A DNA stretch of 45,733 bases from the NCBI GenBank assembly GCA_041740995.1, contig JBGSKY010000239.1, positions 1 to 45,733 on the forward strand, written 5' to 3'. The notes under the pieces are model-generated. The model did no database searches. It was not told where the DNA came from and was given only the letters and a program-made list of their open reading frames with translations. Of the stretch, positions 17,999 through 26,262 are shown one piece after another. Every line of letters starts with the position of its first letter. Position 1 is the stretch's first letter. Both the position numbers and the translations under genes were made by a program. Origin of the DNA: JBGSKY01 sp041740995. GTDB lineage: Bacteria > Planctomycetota > Planctomycetia > Pirellulales > Pirellulaceae.

Positions 17999-18853
17999 TC
18001 ATTTGTTGACTTCTGGGAAATATTCGGCGACTGTCGATCGAGCTCGATTGAGAAAGTTTTCGTCGATCAGATCCGTGTAACCCAGATCGTTTCGGATCGA
18101 CTGCAAGAAATTGAATGCAATGTTCAGCTCGGTGTCATGAGCCGCAATGCCGACAACTCCACCTCCTTGATGCGTTCGAAAATCGCCTGCGTTTTGAATC
18201 TTTGCAACTCTTAGTTTTGCCGCTAGGTTGTGCGGTCGGAGCAGGGCCACCAGACCATTCATGTAGGCGTTGTCTTGTCGGCCGCCGCCACCGTTGGTGT
18301 GCCGCAATCCGAGAGGCCAACCCGGTGATGGCGACGCAAGAGAGTAGACACGTTCATTGCTCAACGCACCGGACCTCAGAAAGTCCTCCAACACGAACAG
18401 CGCGTTTGATGCCAACAAATTGCCCTGGCTATGCGCGACAATATATTTCATCCGAGATCGATTGATGGCCAACTGTCGAAACAACGCTACAGTCGCAAGA
18501 TTCCAGATTAATGAGCTACCGATCAATTGATCTAGTTTTTTGACAAGTTCATCATCGGCAATATGCTTGTTGGGAGTCAGCCGAAAGCTTAATCCCCGTG
18601 CTATTGCATTTTGAGTGTAATCGCGAATGCATTGCTTTACATCGACTATCGCTCCATCGGTCTTGTTGTAGACTCCGCGAATTGGATGCTCCGTCAATAC
18701 AGAAAGCAACGCTGCGGTTTTAGCGTGATCTTCACCGGGAACCCGAATCCCATTCACGAAATAGATGATCGGCGTGCTCGAACGAGAACCCGTCAAGTTG
18801 TAGACATTCAGTTCTCCATATTTAGACGGGATAGAAAGATTGGTTGTCGGCAT
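17999..18853 (-). CDS. Alpha/beta-hydrolase-like protein (lipase/esterase-like), function unknown
   Basis: This 284-residue protein begins at an ATG with AGAGAA a few bases upstream. It shows an alpha/beta-hydrolase core: a strand with IIYFVNGIRVPGEDH, giving an oxyanion-loop-like segment, and IVAHSQGNLLASNAL with the likely nucleophile Ser142 in HSQGN. A plausible His lies in GIAAHDTELN near the end. The GVYNKTDGAIVDVKQC segment after the first motif recalls lipase-like domains in some secreted or polymorphic-toxin proteins, but I cannot place the family. There is no signal peptide, so the protein is either cytoplasmic or exported by another route. A 98-residue polar protein is encoded about 380 bases upstream on the same strand. 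Confidence 0.7.
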   Translation of the reverse strand: MPTTNLSIPSKYGELNVYNLTGSRSSTPIIYFVNGIRVPGEDHAKTAALLSVLTEHPIRGVYNKTDGAIVDVKQCIRDYTQNAIARGLSFRLTPNKHIADDELVKKLDQLIGSSLIWNLATVALFRQLAINRSRMKYIVAHSQGNLLASNALFVLEDFLRSGALSNERVYSLASPSPGWPLGLRHTNGGGGRQDNAYMNGLVALLRPHNLAAKLRVAKIQNAGDFRTHQGGGVVGIAAHDTELNIAFNFLQSIRNDLGYTDLIDENFLNRARSTVAEYFPEVNK

Positions 18854-19234
18854 AGTGTGATTCTCTTTGCATTAGCGTTGCAGCTGGTAAGCAAGAGTTA
18901 ACGCATTAAGCCGGCAAAGCGAAATGTCAAAAACTCATGAAAATCGATCGGGTCAAGAAGTCAAATACCTAGACAATGATGCTGCTTCCTTCGGCCGTAG
19001 GTCACAGCCCGACGCAATAGACCGTGATGTTTTCTTGAACGACGCGCTACAACAAGAAAAGTAGACATCAAAAGAAAGATTGACCAAGCTGCTCCCATTT
19101 GCAACTTAGCGATTCATGCTGCGAGCTAAAGCTCTGTCAATGAAATGACTCGATTTTCGTTGGATCTTCTGCGTCCGAAATTTTATGGCTCTCGCAAAAC
19201 ACTCAAAGCATGGGAGCTATCGAGCTCGAGTGAC
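18854..19234. other. Intergenic region upstream of the hydrolase
   Basis: These 381 bases hold the hydrolase promoter region and one doubtful plus-strand frame at 18924-19064, listed separately. Apart from a short AT-rich stretch I see no repeat, RNA gene or terminator. Confidence 0.3.
18924..19064 (+). CDS. Doubtful 46-residue open frame
   Basis: An ATG at 18924 opens 46 codons (start MSKTHENRSGQEVKYLDN, end ALQQEK) before a TAG at 19062-19064. The product is very hydrophilic and rich in Asp, Gln and Arg. There is no Shine-Dalgarno sequence and I know no relative. It could be a small protein divergent from the hydrolase, but chance is the likelier explanation. Confidence 0.15.
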   Translation: MSKTHENRSGQEVKYLDNDAASFGRRSQPDAIDRDVFLNDALQQEK

Positions 19235-19531
19235 TCATCCGAGCAAGTCCAGGGAACTACTTTGTTCGGCTTCCGCTGGAAGATCGAGTAGATTAGGGGT
19301 TGGTTTTGAATCTTTCGAATCAGATTGACTTGAATGTCCTTCTTTCGAATTCTCGCCGTCATAATGCCCCTGAGCTTCGCCATCGGTCGCAGATGAGTTC
19401 TTTTCGATTGAAGCCGCCTGCTCGATTAGCGATGATTTTCCAGCTGGCGTAATGGTTGTTTGCGACTTCGACTCACGCGAATTACCTAATCCAACAACAC
19501 CGGCAATACTTGATGAAATAGGCACTTGCAT
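19235..19531 (-). CDS. Small polar protein of unknown function
   Basis: The 98-residue product begins MQVPISSSIAGVVGLG and ends with SSSLDLLG. The middle is very rich in Ser, Lys, Glu, Asp and Gln and is probably disordered. No signal peptide, cysteine or catalytic motif is present. From memory, Pirellulaceae genomes carry small proteins with a similar layout (a hydrophobic xxVAGxxG start, a charged middle and an LDLxG end), but I could not check this. It lies 80 bases after the AsmA-like gene and 381 bases before the hydrolase, all on the minus strand. A clear ribosome site is lacking, so a non-coding explanation remains possible. Confidence 0.55.
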   Translation of the reverse strand: MQVPISSSIAGVVGLGNSRESKSQTTITPAGKSSLIEQAASIEKNSSATDGEAQGHYDGENSKEGHSSQSDSKDSKPTPNLLDLPAEAEQSSSLDLLG

Positions 19532-19610
19532 AATCGTTTATTCACTTATGTAACGGGTCGCAACAAGATTTAAAAACTTTCCAAATTGAACTCAAAATCA
19601 TTAAAGCGTT

Positions 19611-22600
19611 TTAAAAGCGTTCGGGAAACAATTGCGCAGCGTTGGCATTCATTAATGCAAGACTTTGTCGAAATTCCATCGCATCCAGCGTTCCATCAAC
19701 TTCAACCGCCAACAGCGATGCGTTGTCATTGTTGCTAACAATGGGCCCCAGAAGTGCCGCCATGATGCTTCGCTTTCCGACATATGATAGCAGATCTAAA
19801 TGAAGCTCTCGGCGCAAATTTAGCCAACCATTGCCACGCAGCGAAATTATGTCACCGTCAAGCGTAAAGTTGTCGATTGGGATCCGATCACCATCAATTC
19901 GAAAGCGAATTTCGCCGCTTTCAAACGCGCCGCCCTGCGAGTCTTTAATGCTCAGTACGCGAAACAAGCGTGTCATGATTGGCAGTTGAACAAGGTCGGC
20001 GCGACGCAATGAAGCTTGACCACTTCCGGTTAGCGTTTGGTAGTTGAACAACGAACCTTGAATCGACATTTCTACCCACGCCTTGCCACTAATCGCGTTT
20101 GCATTCTGCGAGAGATCCATAAAGGCTTCGCGCAAATCCGCTTCTTGAAGCTGCATGTTCAGCTTTGAACGTCCGCTCAATATCTCGTGCGAGCCATGCA
20201 AATGAACTTGCCCACCCAAACATGATGCCGATATATCGTCTACATTGATCGCAAGTTGTGGATCCTCGGCAGCTCGCAAAAAGTTCGGCGCGTGCGGATT
20301 GTTTCGTGTTGACGTCTCGGCGATCAATGGCTTGGATTCTAGAGTCAACTTCGTCTGTGTGGTGCCGACGGAAGTTGTTTCTCGCTGAAAGGAAACATTA
20401 CGAGTAGCCAAAGCAGGTCTTATAGAATTTTGTTTTTTAATCGCTTCGATACTTGTGCGACCAAGCAAAATTTCGCCCTGGACAATTGCAAACGGGCCAT
20501 CAAGATTAAGCACAGGGACTTGATAAACCATCAACGAGTCAAGCTGCAGTTGCCCTTGAGCAAAAATCTCCTGCTCGTCATAAGTTCCTTGAACCAAGAC
20601 CGATCCTCGTATGCCGGATGCAATTTGCCCCCAACCCAACCGTCCATCCTCTATCGCAAGTTCAAGATCCCAGTCGCGAACCGTTAAAGAATTTCCATCC
20701 TTGCTCGAAGAAAAAGAGGTCTTTCCCATTACTCCAACCGGCCCACGGAACGCCGTGTTTAAGATCGGCTGCTGAATATAGCCGGGCAAAGAAGTTAGCA
20801 AACTTTGATCAACAATAACTCGCGTCTGAGGTAACCAATCTACGGTGCCGTTCCACGAACCGTCTTGGGCAGCAAAAAATTGTCCTTGGGCGGTAACGAA
20901 GCTAACATCGTGATGCCCCGAAAACTGATTGATCTCGGCAATCCCGTTTCTATAGGCGATCCGACAGCTAATATCAGTCAGCGGATATGGAATTTCCTTT
21001 GGTCGGACTGTGACCGATTTCGAACTAGAAGTTCCGAAATTCCCTTGTTCTTCAATTGTTACTGCTAAATCGACCGGGCCGTCCACTTTAGTCTGAATGA
21101 CTTTGATCACTACATGATCGATGACTCCGCTTGGCTGAATTGCATCCCATAGCTGGCGAGTGCCTTGCGGCAAGGCAAGGTGTAGCTCTTCTTCCAATGG
21201 GATTGAGTAAGCATCAAATTCCAAGTTCAAAGCGTCGCAGTTTTTATTTTCGCACGTGGATTGCCCGCGACAGTGAATTATGGCGCTATCGTTTTGCCCC
21301 GACAAGGAATCAATGTTTACCAACGAGTCTCGAATGGAAACTTCACCGTTAATATTGAATACGGGATACTGAAACAATTCATAGGCGATACCAGCTTGCT
21401 GAAACTGCAAGTCGATTAGTTTTGACGCTTCGCCCGAAGCATCAGTTCGCCAAAATCTTCCTTGGCGTATTAAGACTTGGCCTGTTGGTCGCAACGAACG
21501 CACAAACCGCTCGCCTTCGCTAGTGGCTTGCCCCAGTGGGGTCAACGCATTGACGAGTTGATCATCGATTTTCACCGGGCGATCGCAATGGAAGCGAACA
21601 TCGTAAGCGGTAAAATCTTCAATCTTTTGAAGATGTATTTCCAAATCAATATTCGCACCACCTGCCACGCCGGTTGCCTTTTCGCAATGCAGACTTTTTT
21701 CGTCGAGCAAAAATCGACCTTCGATCTGCGAAACCTGATATGGAAAGTTTGCGTAAACGATTGAACCCTCGTGAACGTCAGCCTCGATATTCGGCCGCCA
21801 TCGAGCGCCATCGTATTCAAATCGCACTCGCGCATCGGCCAAGCCTTTGAGTCGAAGCTGTTGCCACGCGTTCTGAAGTTTGGGTGAGAGTACTCGGTAC
21901 AACCTATCGTCAAGAGGCAAACTTGTAATCTGCATCTCAACAACGATTGGAACGGTTTTGGACATCCCATACACATCGGCATTCAATTTGAAATTCGCTT
22001 GACCGCTGGATGCCGTTGCGTCCCGAAGTTGCAACATGTCGTTTCGAGAATATAAACGACCATTCAGCCGCTCCAAAGGGTAGGGCAATCTTGGATGCAC
22101 AAGCTTGCCATCAGTAATTTCACCGTTGATCTCGAATGAAAAATTCTCACCCCTTGGTTGCTGACATGTAAAACTAGAACTGACCGTTCCCTGCAATCCA
22201 GATTGATTTTTGAGTGGCTGGCTGAATTGGTCCGGCAATCGGTCTGTCAGTTCGTCAGACAGAACGCAATGGTCTACGGAACCACGAAGAGCCCAGTCGC
22301 TTTTGTCGCGGCTCACGTTGGCATATACGTCAATGCTCCTAAAAAAATTGCCTTTCAGTCGTGCCTGAAATTCGTAAGGACGATCAGCCATCGATGGATC
22401 GCGATTGACGCGAAACCTTGCTTTTAAATCGTGAAATATTATCTCATTGCCAGACCTTGCATCTTTCCGAATTTTCAAAATTCCAGAGCGAACAAAAATT
22501 GGTGGTAGGTCCGCTGGCAATGGACCGGCGTTGGAAAGCATTTGCAGCGACCACAAATCATCGCGGACAGGCCACATCGAAATGCTGCAATCGTCCAAGG

Positions 22601-23039
22601 TAACAAGATCGATTTGGATGTGTGAACTTGCCAAATCGAGGAGTGAAATTTTCCCAAAGGCAGTCACTCGTCCAATCCGAACGATGTCCGCTTTGCCAGT
22701 CGCGGTCGGCAACGTAATTCTTAGACCATCGATAACAATCGCTTCGCTTTCCAAAAGATGCGCCGAGTCGATTGTGATCAAGTGCTGGGGGTAACGATCG
22801 CGGAGGATCTGTAAAACTTGGCGACGCAATTCCGGATCGATCTTACGGCTGATCCAACCGTGGGTCCAATAACCTAAGAGAATGAAAACAAGCAGCCACA
22901 AAAGTCTGGCTTCCCAGACAAGTCCGGCGCGCCGATGATTCACTGATTTGGTTTCAGGCAGATTTTCAATTTGCGCAGCGGCAATCTCGGCCTGAGCTGT
23001 CAGGTTTTTTGCGTCACTTTTTGAAATCTGTTTTTGCAT
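19611..23039 (-). CDS. Large AsmA-like envelope protein, single N-terminal anchor
   Basis: From the ATG at 23039 the product has 1142 residues (one at 23054 would add five). The frame is open further upstream, but that part overlaps the glycosyltransferase and reads like its shadow. A membrane helix at about 44-60 (LLWLLVFILLGYW) is followed by more than 1000 residues of repeated beta-rich segments. The C-terminus has the AsmA/YhdP-type pattern: LTGSGQASLRRADLVQLPIM, FESGEIRFRIDGDRIPIDNF and DGDIISLRGNGWLNLRRELH. Proteins of this superfamily (AsmA, TamB, YhdP) bridge the periplasm and are linked to phospholipid movement to the outer membrane or to outer-membrane assembly. It overlaps the upstream glycosyltransferase gene by 40 bases, which suggests joint translation. 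Confidence 0.82.
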   Translation of the reverse strand: MQKQISKSDAKNLTAQAEIAAAQIENLPETKSVNHRRAGLVWEARLLWLLVFILLGYWTHGWISRKIDPELRRQVLQILRDRYPQHLITIDSAHLLESEAIVIDGLRITLPTATGKADIVRIGRVTAFGKISLLDLASSHIQIDLVTLDDCSISMWPVRDDLWSLQMLSNAGPLPADLPPIFVRSGILKIRKDARSGNEIIFHDLKARFRVNRDPSMADRPYEFQARLKGNFFRSIDVYANVSRDKSDWALRGSVDHCVLSDELTDRLPDQFSQPLKNQSGLQGTVSSSFTCQQPRGENFSFEINGEITDGKLVHPRLPYPLERLNGRLYSRNDMLQLRDATASSGQANFKLNADVYGMSKTVPIVVEMQITSLPLDDRLYRVLSPKLQNAWQQLRLKGLADARVRFEYDGARWRPNIEADVHEGSIVYANFPYQVSQIEGRFLLDEKSLHCEKATGVAGGANIDLEIHLQKIEDFTAYDVRFHCDRPVKIDDQLVNALTPLGQATSEGERFVRSLRPTGQVLIRQGRFWRTDASGEASKLIDLQFQQAGIAYELFQYPVFNINGEVSIRDSLVNIDSLSGQNDSAIIHCRGQSTCENKNCDALNLEFDAYSIPLEEELHLALPQGTRQLWDAIQPSGVIDHVVIKVIQTKVDGPVDLAVTIEEQGNFGTSSSKSVTVRPKEIPYPLTDISCRIAYRNGIAEINQFSGHHDVSFVTAQGQFFAAQDGSWNGTVDWLPQTRVIVDQSLLTSLPGYIQQPILNTAFRGPVGVMGKTSFSSSKDGNSLTVRDWDLELAIEDGRLGWGQIASGIRGSVLVQGTYDEQEIFAQGQLQLDSLMVYQVPVLNLDGPFAIVQGEILLGRTSIEAIKKQNSIRPALATRNVSFQRETTSVGTTQTKLTLESKPLIAETSTRNNPHAPNFLRAAEDPQLAINVDDISASCLGGQVHLHGSHEILSGRSKLNMQLQEADLREAFMDLSQNANAISGKAWVEMSIQGSLFNYQTLTGSGQASLRRADLVQLPIMTRLFRVLSIKDSQGGAFESGEIRFRIDGDRIPIDNFTLDGDIISLRGNGWLNLRRELHLDLLSYVGKRSIMAALLGPIVSNNDNASLLAVEVDGTLDAMEFRQSLALMNANAAQLFPERF

Positions 23040-24415
23040 ACGACCACAATCCATGCGGTCCCAATTCCAGCCAAGGCACACAAGGCAAGAACTGCGGGCT
23101 GTCGATAACGAACTGAACCAACAAAAACCACGTGAATTGCCGCAAAATAGATGCAAGGTAGACCGAAGATCAAAATCGGATCGGTGCGTCTTGGCATCAC
23201 TTTTATTGCAAGCAAACCAGTTGCTAAAATCCAAACATAAGCAAACGCTTCGGCAAGTCTAATCCATATGTTTGCTGTCTGTTCAGCTCGTGGCAGCGGG
23301 GTCCAAGTCCGGACGAACTTTACCAAAGCCAATCGAGCGACGTCAGATGGATTTTCTGTCGCCCATGCAATCGCAGCACTTTTCAAACGCCTGTCGAGCA
23401 CGACTTCAAACGGCAGAGCGTCTTCGCCAAATTGCTCATTTTGCCTATTTTCTCCAACTTGGTCGATTTTTCTTGCCGACCTTTCCTTTGTAAGCTGTTC
23501 TGCAAATTCGGCGCTGAACGCCATTCCCTCGTCGCTGCTGCCACTGGCGCCGGGGTGAAATGAATCGTAAAGTGAGGCACCAACTTGCAACGTTGTCGGG
23601 ACAAATGCGCCCGTAACCTCATAATTCCGAACCCACCAAGGCAACATGGCAAGCATCATGGCAATGACGAAAGCGGCGTTTCCAAAACCGATTTTTGTGA
23701 AACTGGCGCGCAGATCTTTTAACTGCCTTACATCGTCACTCTTTTTAACGAAGCGGCTTAAAATGATGCCCCGAATAAAGCAGAATCCAATTAAAAGCCC
23801 AGGCCACAGAATCCAACTTGGACGTGCCAGGGTTGCTAGGCCACTGGCCGCGCCACCAACCAACCACCACCCAATCGACAAAAGTTTTGACTCGCTTTTC
23901 AAGGCGCGATAGCTCGCCAAGAGCGAAAATAACATCAACGGACAAAAGACGGCCTCGCTCAGAACAAAAATACTCATTCCGACTGCGCCCGGATAAACAG
24001 TCGCCAGTAACGCTGCCATCAAAGCGGACCGGTCATCGTCAGCTAACCTGACAATTTTAAAAATTAGAAAAACACATATCGTGCCTAGCAAACATCCGAC
24101 TAGTCTCGCCGCTATAACCGCCGAACGTTTGGGCTCAATTTTAGCAACCGTCGCCAGAACCAAGGGATACACTGGAGCTCGAAAAACCTGAGAAGCTTCG
24201 CCGTGATATTTATAAGGCTGGCCTTTAGCGATCGCGTTTCCCAGGACCCAGTATGAGTCGCTATCGCCGAAGCGAAAAATTGTTGATTCATTGTCCGCTT
24301 GCCTTTGCCAACCTAACGCGGCCAAAACGCGGATTGCGAAGGCCAGAACTAGTATGATTCGCAACCATTTTCTTGACCAACGGTCGGATTTTAAGATGGG
24401 TTCAGTCAGGGTCAC
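23000..24415 (-). CDS. Polytopic GT-C (PMT/ArnT-like, GT39-type) glycosyltransferase
   Basis: The product has 471 residues from a GTG at 24415. It has about ten predicted membrane helices and the GT-C arrangement: a first helix (IILVLAFAIRVLAALGW), then a periplasmic loop with acidic residues FRFGDSDSYWVLGNAI and the motif QVFRAPVYPLVLA, which matches the R-x-P-x-YP pattern of family 39/PMT_2 enzymes. A soluble loop near 290-350 contains GASGSSDEGMAFSAE. Such enzymes use polyprenyl-phosphate sugars to glycosylate lipids or proteins on the outer face of the membrane. The donor and acceptor here are unknown. Its end overlaps the start of the AsmA-like gene, so an envelope role is likely. Confidence 0.82.
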   Translation of the reverse strand: MTLTEPILKSDRWSRKWLRIILVLAFAIRVLAALGWQRQADNESTIFRFGDSDSYWVLGNAIAKGQPYKYHGEASQVFRAPVYPLVLATVAKIEPKRSAVIAARLVGCLLGTICVFLIFKIVRLADDDRSALMAALLATVYPGAVGMSIFVLSEAVFCPLMLFSLLASYRALKSESKLLSIGWWLVGGAASGLATLARPSWILWPGLLIGFCFIRGIILSRFVKKSDDVRQLKDLRASFTKIGFGNAAFVIAMMLAMLPWWVRNYEVTGAFVPTTLQVGASLYDSFHPGASGSSDEGMAFSAEFAEQLTKERSARKIDQVGENRQNEQFGEDALPFEVVLDRRLKSAAIAWATENPSDVARLALVKFVRTWTPLPRAEQTANIWIRLAEAFAYVWILATGLLAIKVMPRRTDPILIFGLPCIYFAAIHVVFVGSVRYRQPAVLALCALAGIGTAWIVVVCKNRFQKVTQKT

Positions 24416-24531
24416 GATTCTTTCAAATTTACCGCATCATTTGGCGACGAAAGCGTGAACGTTTTTTGAAAGCGTTTCGCGGCTTTAATGTTAGTGTGTA
24501 AGTGAGTCTGTCCCAATCGCTAAGAGCCGAC

Positions 24532-24585
24532 CCGAAAAGGGGTCTGACCTTCACCGTTCCTACAAAGGGTCAGACCCTTTTTCGG
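24532..24585. repeat. Near-perfect 20-bp inverted repeat, terminator-like
   Basis: The left arm CCGAAAAGGGGTCTGACCTT (24532-24551) is almost the exact reverse complement of 24565-24585, with a 13-base loop between them. The right arm ends in CCCTTTTTCGG. It lies eight bases after the btaB stop. It could terminate btaB transcription (reading left, the hairpin ends in an A/T-poor CCTTTTCGG-like tail, so the fit is imperfect), or be a small mobile repeat. The core GGTCAGAC also appears at 10911 and 39842. Confidence 0.65.
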
Positions 24586-24592
24586 ATAGATT

Positions 24593-25324
24593 CTAAATGT
24601 TCTTGCGACCAATGAACTGATAGTATGGCACCGTGGTCAAGGGCATGTAAGGCATGCGATTGGTTTGCTCGGTCAACAGTTCCGTTTTAAAATGGTGCTG
24701 TAAAAACGGCAGATGATCGGCAGAAGGAAATACGTTGTCATTGGCAAACCAAACAGGCCAAAACGATCGCGTCGACCATCGATGACGTTTTAAAGGGGAT
24801 GGGTGTTTCCGCGAAACATAAAAATCGATGACGCCAATTTTCCCACCTGGTCGCAGTATTCGAATTGCATTCTCAATCGCGGCAAACCAATCAGGAATCA
24901 TGGTTAGCGAGTAAGAAAAGGTCACAATATCAGCAGAGCCTTCGGGAACGGACCATTTTGTCGCGTCGGCGGTGACCGCTTGCACATTGTTCCAACCATT
25001 CTTTTGCGATCGTTGTTTGACCTTTTCGAGCAATGAGGCTGCTAGATCGACCACATAAACCTTGCTTAGCTCGGTGATAGGCTGACCAATGTACTCAAGA
25101 TTCCCACCGGTCCCGCCGCCCATATCAACCCAAACTTTGCCAGCCGAATCTTGACCTAGCCGCTGATAAACGTCCTCTCGTCCGCGAAGCAATCGTTTTC
25201 TGAAATCATCATAAGCGTCAGCTTGTCCAGAATAGAAATTCTCCATTCGCTGTGCATGGTCAGCTCCGCGGATTGGTTTAACTGCCAAATGATAGAGGAC
25301 CTTGAGGTCCGATAGCATGCTCAT
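24593..25324 (-). CDS. btaB: BtaB-like SAM-dependent N-methyltransferase
   Basis: The 243-residue product is a class I methyltransferase with motif I VDMGGGTGGN at 67-76, the acidic end of strand 2 (VVDLAASLL), a TFSYSLTMIPDW segment and ILRPGGKIGVIDF. The N-terminus (FYSGQADAYDDFRKRLLRGR, residues 30-49) and the C-terminus (TVPYYQFIGRK) are typical of BtaB and of the methyltransferase half of fungal/algal BTA1. BtaB adds three methyl groups to the headgroup amine of DGHS to give the betaine lipid DGTS. The btaA candidate lies 21 kb away at 2670-3857. The ATG overlaps the transglutaminase stop as ATGA, so btaB is translationally coupled to a peptide-modification operon. A different amine substrate is therefore possible. 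Confidence 0.83.
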   Translation of the reverse strand: MSMLSDLKVLYHLAVKPIRGADHAQRMENFYSGQADAYDDFRKRLLRGREDVYQRLGQDSAGKVWVDMGGGTGGNLEYIGQPITELSKVYVVDLAASLLEKVKQRSQKNGWNNVQAVTADATKWSVPEGSADIVTFSYSLTMIPDWFAAIENAIRILRPGGKIGVIDFYVSRKHPSPLKRHRWSTRSFWPVWFANDNVFPSADHLPFLQHHFKTELLTEQTNRMPYMPLTTVPYYQFIGRKNI

Positions 25325-26211
25325 TCGAGTTCTTTCGAATTGTTCTTTATCTGAGAAACGTCCACGTTAACTGTCAGCTTTGGCGCTCCACCGCCAATGA
25401 GAATTCCTTGAATGGGAGAGACGTCTGCATAATCTCGGCCCCAAGCCAAAGTGATGTGTTCATCACCGACGATTATATTGTTGGTTGGATCAAAATCGAC
25501 CCAGTGCCCGTCTCCAGCATAGACGCTGACCCAAGCGTGGCTTGCGTCGCTTCCAACCATTTTGACTTGGCCAGGTGCTGGATGAGTCAAGATATATCCG
25601 CTGACATAGCGTGCAGGGATACCAAAACATCGCAATCCGGCGATCATCAATTGCGCAAAATCTTGGCAGACACCCGAACGCGAATCAAGCAACTCTTGCA
25701 GAGTTGTTTCGATCGTTGTCGAAGCCGCTCGATAGCGAAACTCGCTAAAGATTCGGCCCATCAAGTCCTTCACCGCTGCTAGCAGGTCGTTGTTGCGCAA
25801 CAGCGATTGCGACGCGAATTCCATCACTCCAGGTGTTCGGTAAGCGTATTTGGAATCGAACTGAAATTGGGCAGCAAACCGATCGATTGTCCGCTGCGGA
25901 TTCTTGACCGCCGAAACTAAATCTCGCCAAGCGATCTGCGGCGACCGCGTAAAAGGCAGAGAACGCTCGACAATGCTGGTCGCCGTAACGCTCATTAATT
26001 CGTGGGACTGTTCGATGGAAAAAAATTCGGCCAGATTGCCAAAAGGGTCAGCCCACATTCGACGAGCGACCGGCGACGGATCGACAGTAACCTCGCTCGA
26101 AATCACTCTTTGACAATCCATTACGCGAGGATGCACTCGAATTTGGTTATGCGATAACGGCACGGGGGAGCCGTAACGGTATGAGGTTTTATGCCAGACT
26201 CGATATCGCAT
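25321..26211 (-). CDS. Bacterial transglutaminase-like cysteine protein
   Basis: This 296-residue protein has the N-terminal beta domain of bacterial transglutaminases (MRYRVWHKTSYRYGSPVPLS) and the papain-like core. The catalytic triad is visible: Cys182 in GVCQDFAQ, His225 in SDASHAWV and Asp241 in WVDFDPTNN. The C-terminal ITLAWGRDYADVSPIQGI is standard for the family. There is no signal peptide, so it should be cytoplasmic. In many bacteria this gene travels with a circularly permuted ATP-grasp and an alpha-E gene; the set is proposed to make and process peptides or isopeptides. That partner gene is 51 bases upstream here, and btaB overlaps its stop by four bases. Confidence 0.93.
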   Translation of the reverse strand: MRYRVWHKTSYRYGSPVPLSHNQIRVHPRVMDCQRVISSEVTVDPSPVARRMWADPFGNLAEFFSIEQSHELMSVTATSIVERSLPFTRSPQIAWRDLVSAVKNPQRTIDRFAAQFQFDSKYAYRTPGVMEFASQSLLRNNDLLAAVKDLMGRIFSEFRYRAASTTIETTLQELLDSRSGVCQDFAQLMIAGLRCFGIPARYVSGYILTHPAPGQVKMVGSDASHAWVSVYAGDGHWVDFDPTNNIIVGDEHITLAWGRDYADVSPIQGILIGGGAPKLTVNVDVSQIKNNSKELE

Positions 26212-26262
26212 GGAAAATCCGAGAGGTCCTACAAAGCCGTAAACTTAAATGCCGCCAAACGA

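Noticed and set aside
19183..19383. A 66-residue minus-strand frame (MAKLRGIMTARIRKKDIQVN)
   Set aside because: It overlaps the 98-residue frame in another phase and has no ribosome site. The longer frame has the more protein-like ends.
23040..23234. Upstream extension of the AsmA-like frame by 65 codons
   Set aside because: It lies inside the glycosyltransferase coding region in another frame and is Cys/Ser/Trp-rich. The anchor helix follows normally from the later ATG.
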